Shown: in pieces, positions 28,218 to 36,771 of the stretch
Layout: each line of letters opens with the position of its first letter
How positions within the stretch are numbered: the stretch's first letter is position 1
Assembly (NCBI RefSeq): GCF_001528665.1
Contig: NZ_BBYJ01000009.1
Coordinates: forward strand, 277,846-341,845
Direction: 5' to 3'
DNA length: 64,000 nucleotides
DNA from: Microtetraspora malaysiensis
GTDB taxonomy: Bacteria > Actinomycetota > Actinomycetes > Streptosporangiales > Streptosporangiaceae
Notes under the pieces: model-generated
What the model saw: the letters and a program-made list of their open reading frames with translations, nothing else
What the model was told of the DNA's origin: nothing
Databases searched by the model: none
Translations under genes and position numbers: made by a program

Positions 28218-29098
28218 GCTTTGACCGCACCTTCCATGAGTCCACCGATGATCTGTCGGCCGAAGAGGACGAATACGAGAATGAGCGGGAGGATGGACAT
28301 GGCCGTCCCGCTGAAGACCAGCACGTAGTCGGTGCCGAACTTCGCGTTGAGTGAGTTGATCGCGACCTGGACCGTCGGGTTGTCCGGGGTCAGCGCGATG
28401 AGCGGCCACATGAAGTCGTTCCAGGTCAGCATGAACGTGTTGATGCCGAGCACCGCCATGCCGGGCCGTACGGCGGGCAGGATGACGTTCCACCAGATCC
28501 GCAGCGTCGAGGCGCCGTCCACGCGGGCGGCCTCCACCAGCTCTCCCGGCACGGCCTGCTCGGTGTACTGCGTCATCAGGAAGACGCCGAAGCCGTTCAG
28601 CAGGTACGGGAGGATCACCGCCTTGAGCGTGCCGATCCATTCGAGGTTGACCATGACCCGGTAGAGGGGCACGATGCCCATCTGCTGCAGCGGCACCATC
28701 ATGGTGATGAGGACGAGCAGCAGGAGCAGCTTGCCGCCCCTGAAGCGCAGCCGCGCGAAGGCGAAGCCGGCGAAGGTCGAGATCAGCACCACCGACACCG
28801 TGACCGTGGCCGCGATGATCAGCGAGTTGGTGAGGCCGGTCAGGTAGTGCGCGTCCTCGTTGGCGAGCACGCGCCGGATGTTCTCCCCGAGGTTCCCGCC
28901 GGGCAGGAACGGCGGCGGGATGTCGGTCGCCTCCTTGTTGGTACGCGAGGCGATGACGATCATCCAGTAGATCGGGAAGGCCGAGATCACGATGGTGACG
29001 ACCAGCACGATCTTGGTCCACGGCGTGGCCGACCACATGTCGGACCGCTTGCGCCCCGTCGGGGCACGACGCCGGTCTCCCACGGTGAGCGTGGTCAC
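28214..29098 (-). CDS. cebG: Cello-oligosaccharide ABC transporter permease
   Basis: A 294-residue inner-membrane permease of the MalG class with six predicted helices. The ATPase-contact EAA loop reads EAARVDGASTLRIWWNVILP (about 190-209). It pairs with CebF and would be powered by a shared MsiK-type ATPase. GTG 29098 overlaps the cebF stop and its own stop overlaps the bglC start, both by four bases. Confidence 0.92.
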
Positions 29099-30069
29099 TT
29101 GTTGCCCCCGATCCGGCGGACGAGCAGGAAGTTGACGAGCGATCCGATGAGGATCATCAGGAAGAGCAGCCACGCGGCGCCGGACGCGTACCCGTAGTCG
29201 AACTCGCGGAAGCCCTGCTCGACGATGAACATCGAGACGGTCTGGAACTGGCTGTTGGTGCCGCCGTGGACGTTGCCGCCGAAGAACGTGGTCGGCTCGG
29301 AGAAGAGGGTGAGACCGCCGATGGTCGAGTTGAGCACCACGAAGATCATGGTCGGGCGCAGCATCGGCACGGTGATCTGCCAGAACTGGCGCCGGCGGGA
29401 GGCCCCGTCGATGGACGCCGCCTCGTAGAGGTCCTTGGGGATGGTCTGCATCCCGGCCAGGAAGATGATCGAGTTGTAGCCGGTCCACCGCCAGTCGATC
29501 ATGGTGGAGATGGCGATCCACGAGGGGATCCGCTGGGCCTTCCAGTCGATCGGGTCCGCGCCGAACAGCCCCAGGATCCAGTTGATCAGACCCCAGTCGC
29601 GGCCGTAGAGCTGGGTGAAGACGACGGCCACCGCGACGACCGAGGTGACGAGGGGCAGCAGGACGCCCATCCGGACCAGCAGCCGGCCCCTGATCCGCTT
29701 GTTCAGGGCGTTCGCGAGCAGCAGTGCCAGCAGGATCTGCGGCACGGTCGCGATGAGGAACATGCCGACCGTGTTGACGACGGCGTTCCAGAAGGCGCCG
29801 TCGGACAGGAGCGCGGTGTAGTTGCCGAGCCCCGTCCACTCCTCGGTCCCCGTGAGGTCGTACTTGAAGAGCGAGTACCACAGGGTGAAGCCGAGCGGGA
29901 AGATCCCGAAGACCAGGAAGAGGAGGAAGTACGGCGAGATGAGCAGGTACGGCGCGGCCTTCAGGTCCAGCCAGGACAGGAAGCCCAGGCCGGAGGAGCG
30001 CCGCGGGCTGCTCCTCGGGGGCGGGATCGGCGCCTGGCTGGCGCGTCCCGCGTCGACGTTAACGCTCAT
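29095..30069 (-). CDS. cebF: Cello-oligosaccharide ABC transporter permease
   Basis: A 324-residue MalF-class permease. A Pro/Ser-rich cytoplasmic head is followed by helix 1 (YLLISPYFLLFLVFGIFPLG) and further helices; the EAA loop is EAASIDGASRRRQFWQITVP. ATG 30069 has AAAGGTGA just upstream. It lies 84 bp after cebE, a gap without an obvious strong terminator, so partial read-through from cebE is expected. Confidence 0.92.
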   Translation of the reverse strand: MSVNVDAGRASQAPIPPPRSSPRRSSGLGFLSWLDLKAAPYLLISPYFLLFLVFGIFPLGFTLWYSLFKYDLTGTEEWTGLGNYTALLSDGAFWNAVVNTVGMFLIATVPQILLALLLANALNKRIRGRLLVRMGVLLPLVTSVVAVAVVFTQLYGRDWGLINWILGLFGADPIDWKAQRIPSWIAISTMIDWRWTGYNSIIFLAGMQTIPKDLYEAASIDGASRRRQFWQITVPMLRPTMIFVVLNSTIGGLTLFSEPTTFFGGNVHGGTNSQFQTVSMFIVEQGFREFDYGYASGAAWLLFLMILIGSLVNFLLVRRIGGNK

Positions 30070-30153
30070 GGGTCACCTTTCAGCGGAAGCAGGCGACCGG
30101 CCCGCCGGCGGGGTGCCGCTGCGGCGGGCCGGTGCTGGTTCGGCGAGCGGGGA

Positions 30154-31503
30154 TCAGCCGGCCGCCTTCACGGCGTCGTCGACGAGCTTCTGCCAGCCCT
30201 GCGCGTACGGCACGGAGCCGTCGTCGATCGCCGAGACGACCGACTCGATCGCGTTCTTGACCTGGGCGTGCTTGATGCCGAGGAAGATGGGCTGGAGCGA
30301 GGAGGCCGACTTCGCGAAGATGTCGCCGACCGGAGCGTTGTTGAAGTACTCATTGCTGGCGCTCTGGACCGCCGGGTCCTGCTGGGCGAGGGTGTTGCTC
30401 GGCATGTTGCCGGCGTAGTTGAAGACGCTGACCTCGCCCTCCTGACCGGTCAGGTAGTCGAGGACGGCCGCGGCCTCCTTCGGGTGCTTGCTCTGCTTGG
30501 GCACCGCGAGCCAGGAGCCGCCCCAGTTGCCGCCGTCGCCCGGGACCGCCGCGACGTCCCACTTGCCCTTGAAGTCGGGGCCGGCCGCGTCGTCGCCGCT
30601 GACCACGCCGAGCATCCAGGCCGGGCAGCCGAGCGTCGCGAACTGCGACTTCTTCATGCCCGTCTTCCACTCGTCGGTGAAGTTGCGCAGCTTGGCGGTG
30701 AGGCCGTCCTGGCTGATCTTGGCGGCGAAGTCGTAGGCCGCCTTGACCGCCGGGTTCTTGTCGACGATCAGGTTGTTGTCCTTGTCGAAGTAGGTGACGT
30801 TGCCGTTCTTGGCGCCCTCCTGCACCAGCACGACGTTGTAGAGCGTGTTGGTGCCGTCGACGAACTTGGTGTCCTTGACCTTGGCCTGGAACTCCTTGCC
30901 GACCTTGACGAAGTCGTCCCACGTGGGCCAGAGCTTGCTGACCGCGTCCCGGTCGGCCGGCAGACCCGCCTTCTCGAAGAGGTCGCGGCGGTAGCACAGG
31001 CTCATGCCGCCGATGTCGGTGCCGAGGCCGAACAGCTTGCCGTCGGAGGTCGTGCCGCCGTCCCACTTCCAGGAGGCGAAGTTGGCCTGGCGGTCCTTGA
31101 GGCCGTACTCGCCGAGGTCGGCCCACCACTCGGGGTGCGCCTTGGCGAGGCCCATGCCGCCCTCGTCGATGCCGACCACGTCACCGGCGCCGGTGCCGGA
31201 CTGCAGCCACTGGATCATCTGCGGCCAGTAGACCTGCTCGAACTGGTCGGTGAGGTGCTCCTCCTTGATGATGATGTCCGTGTGGGAGGCGTTCCACTTG
31301 TCGATCGCCTCCTTGTAGCCGAAGTTCTTGCCACCGCCGAAGGTCTGCACCTTGACGGTGACCGGCTCCGCCGCCGCGGCGGAGCCGCCGTCGCCGGCCG
31401 GCTTCTCGTCGTCGCCGGTGCCGCAGGCCGCCGTGACGCCCAGGGCGAGTGTCGCCACAGCGGCGAGCGCGAGCAGCCTGCCGCGACGGGAGGTGTGCAT
31501 CAT
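30154..31503 (-). CDS. cebE: Cello-oligosaccharide-binding lipoprotein
   Basis: A 449-residue extracellular solute-binding protein of family 1 (MalE-like). The signal peptide ends in the lipobox GVTAAC, so Cys27 should be lipid-anchored to the outer face of the membrane. The mature part is rich in aromatic residues (QVYWPQMIQWLQ, EWWADLGEY) as expected for beta-glucan ligands. Start is the ATG at 31503 or the ATG three bases later; GAGAGGGG lies upstream. It heads the ceb operon and has two perfect CebR boxes 87 and 217 bases upstream. Assignment to cellobiose rests on bglC, cebR and the boxes. Confidence 0.92.
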   Translation of the reverse strand: MMHTSRRGRLLALAAVATLALGVTAACGTGDDEKPAGDGGSAAAAEPVTVKVQTFGGGKNFGYKEAIDKWNASHTDIIIKEEHLTDQFEQVYWPQMIQWLQSGTGAGDVVGIDEGGMGLAKAHPEWWADLGEYGLKDRQANFASWKWDGGTTSDGKLFGLGTDIGGMSLCYRRDLFEKAGLPADRDAVSKLWPTWDDFVKVGKEFQAKVKDTKFVDGTNTLYNVVLVQEGAKNGNVTYFDKDNNLIVDKNPAVKAAYDFAAKISQDGLTAKLRNFTDEWKTGMKKSQFATLGCPAWMLGVVSGDDAAGPDFKGKWDVAAVPGDGGNWGGSWLAVPKQSKHPKEAAAVLDYLTGQEGEVSVFNYAGNMPSNTLAQQDPAVQSASNEYFNNAPVGDIFAKSASSLQPIFLGIKHAQVKNAIESVVSAIDDGSVPYAQGWQKLVDDAVKAAG

Positions 31504-31589
31504 TCCGGACCCCTCTCAGGTGGTATCCCGAAGTCATGGGAGGTGCATCCCGGGCCGTCCCCGACTGCCGGTCCGAGATAGGTAGATGT

Positions 31590-31603
31590 TGGGAGCGCTC
31601 CCA
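31590..31603. promoter_or_regulatory. CebR operator, proximal to cebE
   Basis: Perfect TGGGAGCGCTCCCA. On the minus strand a TTGACG lies about 27 bases before it with a poor CAACCT 18 bases further, so the box may overlap the cebE start of transcription in the same way as at E1-alpha. Confidence 0.9.
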
Positions 31604-31719
31604 CGAAGGTTGCTCCATGGGTGATGTCGGCGTCAATACGCCGAAACATAACCGTTACACCAGGGCCGATTTGATCGATAGAACGGGATCTTACGGAACA
31701 AAGCGCCTAATCAGCCCTT

Positions 31720-31733
31720 TGGGAGCGCTCCCA
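31720..31733. promoter_or_regulatory. CebR operator, distal to cebE
   Basis: A second perfect TGGGAGCGCTCCCA, 130 bp upstream of the first. Two sites at this distance could allow a repression loop. The 250-bp region 31504-31754 holds no gene. A GTGTGGGCGGCG-type 12-bp tandem repeat follows at 31816-31858 and runs into the sulfatase 3' end. Confidence 0.9.
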
Positions 31734-31854
31734 TCTCATAGGGCCCAAAATGCTCACGCAGCGTGACCCGGCCTCCGCGCGGGGCGCCGTGGCCGGTGGT
31801 CGCTCGGCCACGGCGGTGTGGGCTGCGGTGTGGGCGGCGGTGTGGGCGGCGGTG

Positions 31855-33318
31855 TCAGCGGGGGACCGCCCGCAGCAGGGCGCGGCTCTCCGCGTCGGCG
31901 ATCCGGCAGGTGGCCCCGGAACAGTTCCGCAGCAGCGCGAGCCGGGCCGAGAACGTGTCCACCTGGTGCGGGTCCGCCGTGGCGGCGACGTTCCGCAGCT
32001 CGTACGGATCGGTGGCCAGGTCGTAGAGCTGCCGCTCGCCGGTGCCGTACTCGACGTAGCTGTACCTCTCGGTGCGCAGCACGCTGTAGGTCGGCGCCGC
32101 GTACGGCGCGTACGGCGGCTGGAAGAACTCCACGAGGACGGCGTCGCGCCACGGCACGTCCTCCCCGCGCAGGATCGGGACCAGCGAGCGCCCCTCGGCG
32201 AACGACGGCGGCGTCGCCCCGCCCAGCTCGGCGAAGGTCGGCGCGAGGTCCACCGTCGAGCAGAGCCGGTCGATCGTCGAGCCGGGCGTGATGCCGGGGC
32301 CGCGCACGACCATCGGGATCCGGATGTCCTCCTCGAAGGGCGTGGTCTTGCCCGGGCGCAGCCGGTGCTGCCCCAGATGGAAGCCGTTGTCGGAGGTGAA
32401 GAAGATGTACGTGTTGGCCAACTGCCCCGACTGCTCCAGTGTCGAGACGAGCGAGCCCACCATGTCGTCCACGCCGAGCATCGCGCGCAACCGGTCGCGG
32501 TGCAGTTCGTCGATCCGCCGCACCGCCTTCGGGGTCAGCGGGGGTTTCTCGCGCAGCCAGAGCGGCTCCGCCGACATGTCCTGCTCGTCGAAGGACGGCG
32601 TCCGCGGCGCCACCTCGTCCTGGAAGGCGTCCGCGTGCCGCGGCGCGTAGTTGGCCGGCTGGTGCGGCGCCACCGGGGCGAGATAGAGGAAGAACGGCTG
32701 GTCGACCGACGAGGAGACGAACTCGTCGGCCTTGTGGCTCAGCACGTCCTCCAGGTAGTCCTCGGGCGTGTAGCCGTGCTGGGTGACCGAGCCGTCGTCG
32801 TTGAGCGCGTAGCCGTACTCCTGGTAGAGCCGGGTGACGGGGACGGCCCAGCGGTCCCATCCGGGCGGGATGTAGTGCCGCGACGCGCCGAGCGGGTACT
32901 GGTTGAGGTACTTCCCGAGGAGTCCGGTGCGGTAGCCCGCCGACCGCATCCACGTGCCGATCGTGGACTCCTCCAGCGTCCGGAACTTCGGGAAACCGCC
33001 GGTCGGCGGGCGGTTGCTCTCCACCTGGTGGCTGTGCATGTACTGCGACCGCAGGATCGACGACCGCGACGGGCAGCACCACGGGTTGGTCGCGAAGAAC
33101 CGGGAGAAGACCGCGCCCTGCTGGACGAGCAGGTTCCAGATGTTGGGGAACCGCTGCAGGTCGGTCGAGTCCAGGTCGTCGGTCAGGATGAGCACGACGT
33201 TCGGTGGACGCGCGGACGCGCGCTGCGGCTGGGCGGCGGCCCCGGAGAACGCCGTACACATGAGGAGCGCCACGGCGAGCCAGGGACACCACCGGCGGGG
33301 CTTTCTGGGGAACGGCAT
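31855..33318 (-). CDS. Secreted sulfatase
   Basis: A 487-residue sulfatase of the arylsulfatase/N-acetylglucosamine-6-sulfatase type that would remove sulfate esters outside the cell. N-terminal signal peptide (about 1-30, ending GAAAQ). The metal-binding LILTDDLDS, the maturation motif CCPSRSSIL (first Cys becoming formylglycine), LLGKYLNQY and FTSDNGFHLGQH are all present. It is on the same strand as the ceb operon but upstream of it, with the CebR region between them. The substrate is not readable from the sequence; sulfated polysaccharide is the usual guess. Confidence 0.92.
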   Translation of the reverse strand: MPFPRKPRRWCPWLAVALLMCTAFSGAAAQPQRASARPPNVVLILTDDLDSTDLQRFPNIWNLLVQQGAVFSRFFATNPWCCPSRSSILRSQYMHSHQVESNRPPTGGFPKFRTLEESTIGTWMRSAGYRTGLLGKYLNQYPLGASRHYIPPGWDRWAVPVTRLYQEYGYALNDDGSVTQHGYTPEDYLEDVLSHKADEFVSSSVDQPFFLYLAPVAPHQPANYAPRHADAFQDEVAPRTPSFDEQDMSAEPLWLREKPPLTPKAVRRIDELHRDRLRAMLGVDDMVGSLVSTLEQSGQLANTYIFFTSDNGFHLGQHRLRPGKTTPFEEDIRIPMVVRGPGITPGSTIDRLCSTVDLAPTFAELGGATPPSFAEGRSLVPILRGEDVPWRDAVLVEFFQPPYAPYAAPTYSVLRTERYSYVEYGTGERQLYDLATDPYELRNVAATADPHQVDTFSARLALLRNCSGATCRIADAESRALLRAVPR

Positions 33319-33356
33319 GGGTCAGATCATTACCTGCCCACTACCAGCGGAAACGT

Positions 33357-33386
33357 ACGGCCTGTGCCCAGTAGTGCGCAGGCCGT
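33357..33386 (-). terminator. Hairpin downstream of the aldo/keto reductase
   Basis: ACGGCCTGTGC and GCGCAGGCCGT pair over eleven positions (one G-T). It lies between the end of the reductase gene and the sulfatase start on the same strand, so it probably ends the reductase transcript. Confidence 0.5.
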
Positions 33387-33430
33387 GACGAATCCGTATA
33401 TATCTCGCGAGCGGGGATCGCCCGCCCAGA

Positions 33431-34249
33431 TCAGCCGAAGGTCGCCGGGTCCGGCCCGAGGCGGCGGTCCGCGTCCATGGAGGCGATCTCGGTCATGTCG
33501 GCGGGATCCAGCTCGAAGCCGAAGACGTCGATGTTCTGGCGGATCCGCTCGGGCGTGACCGACTTCGGGATGACGATGTTCCCGAGCTGGATGTGCCAGC
33601 GCAGCACCACCTGGGCCGGGGTGCGCTCGTGCTTGGCCGCGATCCGCCGCAGCGCCGGCTCGTCGAGCAGGCCCTTGCCCTGGCCGAGCGGGCTCCACGC
33701 CTCGGTCGCGATGCCGTGCGCGGCGTCGTAGGCGCGCAGCGCGTCCTGCGCGAACTGCGGGTGCAGCTCGATCTGGTTGACCGCCGGCACCACGTCCGCC
33801 TTGTCGAGCAGCCGGTCCAGCGTCTGGACGGTGAAGTTCGAGACGCCGATCGCCCGCACCCGGCCGTCGGCGTAGAGCTTCTCCAGGGCCTTCCACGTCT
33901 CGACGTACTTGTTCTGGGCGGGGGCCGGCCAGTGGATCAGATAGAGGTCGAGCACGTCCAGGCCGAGCCGCTCCATGCTGGCGTCGAAGGCGCGCAGGGC
34001 CTGGTCGTAGCCCTGCTCGTCGTTCCACAGCTTGGTCGTGATGAACAGCTCGTCACGCGGGATCCCCGACTCGCGTACGGCCCGGCCGACGCCCGCCTCG
34101 TTGTGGTAAAGCTTCGCCGTGTCGATGCTGCGATATCCGGCGGAGAGGGCGGTGGACACCGCGCTCTCCGCCTCGTCGTCGGCCACCTGCCACACACCGA
34201 AGCCGAGCTGCGGCATGGTGACGCCGTTGTTGAGGGTGATGGTGTTCAT
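33431..34249 (-). CDS. Aldo/keto reductase
   Basis: A 272-residue NADPH-dependent reductase with a TIM-barrel fold. Seen: LGFGVWQV at the N-terminus, the catalytic Asp-Tyr region RSIDTAKLYHNEAGVG, LDLYLIHWP, GVSNF, and the cofactor loop VIPKSVTPERI. It resembles the 2,5-diketo-gluconate reductase group by this pattern, but substrates in this family are broad. ATG 34249 is the natural start at MNTITLNNGVTMP. It appears monocistronic, divergent from the glycan locus. Confidence 0.93.
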   Translation of the reverse strand: MNTITLNNGVTMPQLGFGVWQVADDEAESAVSTALSAGYRSIDTAKLYHNEAGVGRAVRESGIPRDELFITTKLWNDEQGYDQALRAFDASMERLGLDVLDLYLIHWPAPAQNKYVETWKALEKLYADGRVRAIGVSNFTVQTLDRLLDKADVVPAVNQIELHPQFAQDALRAYDAAHGIATEAWSPLGQGKGLLDEPALRRIAAKHERTPAQVVLRWHIQLGNIVIPKSVTPERIRQNIDVFGFELDPADMTEIASMDADRRLGPDPATFG

Positions 34250-34394
34250 GTTTCCATGCTGCCCGACCAGCTTTCGGCGAGCGGAAGCAGGACCCGGTCG
34301 ACGGCCACCCCCCACCCGGAGTCGGCGCCTGTTCACCCGGCGTTCGCGAACGCGTCGGAGGGGCGCCGCCTGCCGCGCGTAGCCTCGTCGCGTC

Positions 34395-35477
34395 GTGAAC
34401 GGGTCTTCACCGGACGTGGGCAACGCGGGTCGGCGCCACGCCGTCGAGCAGGGGCCGGCCGTCGCGTGGGTGGAATCCCCGCTGCAGTTGTTGTGCGTCG
34501 CCGAGGCGCACCACGCCGGGCTGCTCGCCCCGGAGACGCTCGTCGTGCCCAGAGCCGGCCAGCGCGCCCTGCGGCTCACCGGGCGTGAGCTGCGCCGGAT
34601 CGGGCTCCCCGAGGGGCTGCGGCTCGCCGAACCCTCCACGGGCATGCCGCGTCCCGGCCGCGTCTGGGCCGTCGGTGACGCGTTCTCCGGGCGGGTCCAG
34701 GCGCGCGTGCTCACCACCCGCCTCCACCGGGTCGTGCTCGTGGACGACGGTCTCGCCACGATCCGCCTCCTCGAACTGCTCACCGCCCGCCGCCCGCTGC
34801 TGCGCGCCCGGGCCACCCGCGAGGGCGCGGCGGGGATCGCCCGCGCGGTCCTCGGCGCCGCCGCCGGGATGCGGCTGCGTGGCCGCAGGCTCACCGTGTT
34901 CACCGCGCTGCCCGTTCCCGCGCCGCTGGCGGAAGCCGTCCGCGATCTGGGCGCCGAGCTGGTCCGGCACGACTTCGGATGGCTGCGGTCCCGGCCCGCC
35001 GGCCCCGCGCCCGCGGAGCGCACCGTCGTGCTCGGCACGTCCCTGGTGCGCAACGGGCTCATCCACCGCGACCGCTACCTGCGCTGGCTGCGCGAACTCG
35101 GCGAGCCGGTCGCCTACTACCCGCATCGGCGCGAGGATCCCGCGGACCTCGCCCGGGTCGCCAGGATCGACGGTCTCACCGTCCACGACTCCGGGCCGCC
35201 GGTCGAGTTGACGCTGCGCGACCTGCGCCCCGGGCAGCGCGTGGTCAGCCTGCCCTCCACCGCGGTGACCTCGCTGCGCGTCCTGCTGTCCGGGCGCGGC
35301 GTCTCCGTCGAAGCCGTCGAGGTGCCCGACGAGTGGTGGACGGCGGCCGCCGGGCCCTCGCTGCGCGCCCACCTGCAGATCTTCACCGACGTACCGGCCC
35401 CCGCCACCGAGGGGGAGAGCCCCGCCCGCGGCGGCCTGCCGGGACATTCCCCCGCCCCTGGAAAGGTAGCTCCTTGA
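34395..35477 (+). CDS. Polysialyltransferase-family glycosyltransferase
   Basis: A 360-residue protein with marks of the alpha-2,8-polysialyltransferase family: an N-terminal WVESPLQLLCVAEA, the YYPHRREDP motif (about 240) and VVSLPSTAVTSL near 295. Such enzymes extend nonulosonate chains from CMP-sugars in the cytoplasm. No signal peptide or membrane helix. The GTG at 34395 has no clear ribosome site; an internal GTG start before WVESP is possible. Its stop overlaps the next start by four bases. A NeuA/NeuB-type gene downstream in the locus supports a nonulosonate substrate. Confidence 0.75.
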   Translation: MNGSSPDVGNAGRRHAVEQGPAVAWVESPLQLLCVAEAHHAGLLAPETLVVPRAGQRALRLTGRELRRIGLPEGLRLAEPSTGMPRPGRVWAVGDAFSGRVQARVLTTRLHRVVLVDDGLATIRLLELLTARRPLLRARATREGAAGIARAVLGAAAGMRLRGRRLTVFTALPVPAPLAEAVRDLGAELVRHDFGWLRSRPAGPAPAERTVVLGTSLVRNGLIHRDRYLRWLRELGEPVAYYPHRREDPADLARVARIDGLTVHDSGPPVELTLRDLRPGQRVVSLPSTAVTSLRVLLSGRGVSVEAVEVPDEWWTAAAGPSLRAHLQIFTDVPAPATEGESPARGGLPGHSPAPGKVAP

Positions 35478-36721
35478 TCCGCGTGCTCGCCGTGGCCGAC
35501 TCCGACTCGTACCTGAAGTGGGCCGCCGGCCTCCTCGACGCCATGCCCTCCGACTGGGCGACCGAGCTGCTGGTCGTGCGCTCCCCGATCGCGCCGTCCG
35601 AGAGCCAGATCCAGGCGGCGGTGAGCGGGACGCGGATCGGTCGCGCGGGCGGATCGGGGGAGGGCGGGGGCGGCCTCCCGCCCGTGCTCGCCGCCCGGCG
35701 GCTGCGCCGCGCGGCCGAGCGCTTCCGGCCCGACGTCGTGCTGCTGGCCTGCACCGGCCCCGTCGTGGACGTCCTCGCCGCCGAAATCCTCGACGACCTG
35801 CGGCCGCGCCCCGCGTTCGTGTCCGGACTGCCCGGCATCTCGGTGCCCGCCACCGAGAAGGCCTGGCTGTACCGGAGCGGGTGCGAGCTGTTCGTCGTGC
35901 ACAGCGGCCGGGAGGTGCGGGAGTTCGCCGCCATCGGGGCGGCGCTCGGAGGCGGCGGGTCGGCCGCCGGGGGCGGGGTGGCCCTGGCCCGCCTGCCGTA
36001 CCTGGACCTCGGCGGCCCCGTGCCGGCGGAGCGCGACCGGGTGATCTTCGCGACCCAGGCGAAGGTGCCGCGGCGGCGCGAGGAGCGCGAGACCGTGCTG
36101 CTCGCCCTCGCCGCGCTGGCCGAGGCGCGTCCCGACCTGGATGTCGTGGTCAAGCTCAGGGGACGCGACTCCGAACGCCAGACGCACAACGAGCGGCACC
36201 ACTACGAGCGTCTCTGGCTCGCGATGGCCGGGGAGGGCCGGGTCCGGGTCGACGCGCTCCGGTTCGCCACCGGGCCGATGCACGAGCACCTCTCCCGCGC
36301 CGCCGGGTTCGTCACGGTCAGCTCGACCGCGGCCCTGGAGGCGATCGCCGCCGGCGTGCCGCTGCTCATCCTGTCCGACTTCGGGGTGAGCGCGGAGATG
36401 ATCAACCTGGTCTTCGAGGGAAGCGGGTGCCTCGGCACGCTCGACGACCTCGCCAAGGGCGAGTTCCGCGTCCCGGACGGGGAGTGGTGCCGCGCCAACT
36501 ACTTCCACGACGACGCCGAGAGCGACTGGCTCGACCGCATCCGCGAGCTGGCCGCGGCCGCCGGTGAGGGGGGCCTCGCCCCCGCCCGCTCCCTGCTCGA
36601 CGGGCCGGAGCACGCCGCGGCCCGCCGCCGCGCCCGGCTCCGGCTGGAGGTGCCGCCCCGGGTTCTGCGGTACGGCTACCGCGCCAGGCGCCGCGTCCGC
36701 CGGTACCTGAAGGCGCTCTGA
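35474..36721 (+). CDS. Putative glycosyltransferase (GT-B-like, DUF6716-type)
   Basis: A 415-residue protein beginning IRVLAVADSDSYLKW. The second half has the features of a nucleotide-sugar-binding GT-B domain: ATQAKVPRRREERETVL, VVKLRGRDSE, and STAALEAIAAGVPLLIL near 285-300. It resembles capsule or teichoic-acid polymer transferases. The TTG at 35474 overlaps the previous stop (TTGA) and GGAAAGG lies about eight bases upstream, which decides the start. It forms a two-gene unit with the polysialyltransferase-like gene. The precise donor is unknown. Confidence 0.65.
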   Translation: MIRVLAVADSDSYLKWAAGLLDAMPSDWATELLVVRSPIAPSESQIQAAVSGTRIGRAGGSGEGGGGLPPVLAARRLRRAAERFRPDVVLLACTGPVVDVLAAEILDDLRPRPAFVSGLPGISVPATEKAWLYRSGCELFVVHSGREVREFAAIGAALGGGGSAAGGGVALARLPYLDLGGPVPAERDRVIFATQAKVPRRREERETVLLALAALAEARPDLDVVVKLRGRDSERQTHNERHHYERLWLAMAGEGRVRVDALRFATGPMHEHLSRAAGFVTVSSTAALEAIAAGVPLLILSDFGVSAEMINLVFEGSGCLGTLDDLAKGEFRVPDGEWCRANYFHDDAESDWLDRIRELAAAAGEGGLAPARSLLDGPEHAAARRRARLRLEVPPRVLRYGYRARRRVRRYLKAL

Positions 36722-36741
36722 CCTCCGAGCAAGGCGCTCCC

Positions 36742-36761
36742 GCCCCGGGGTGTCCCGGGGC
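36742..36761. terminator. Bidirectional terminator hairpin in the glycan locus
   Basis: GCCCCGGG and CCCGGGGC form a perfect eight-pair stem around GTGT in the 50-bp gap between convergent glycosyltransferase genes. Confidence 0.65.
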
Positions 36762-36771
36762 TCAGCGGGGC

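Noticed and set aside
31754..33292. Overlapping 512-codon minus-strand frame in the sulfatase region
   Set aside because: A different frame holds the complete sulfatase with signal peptide and CCPSR motif; this one lacks any motif.
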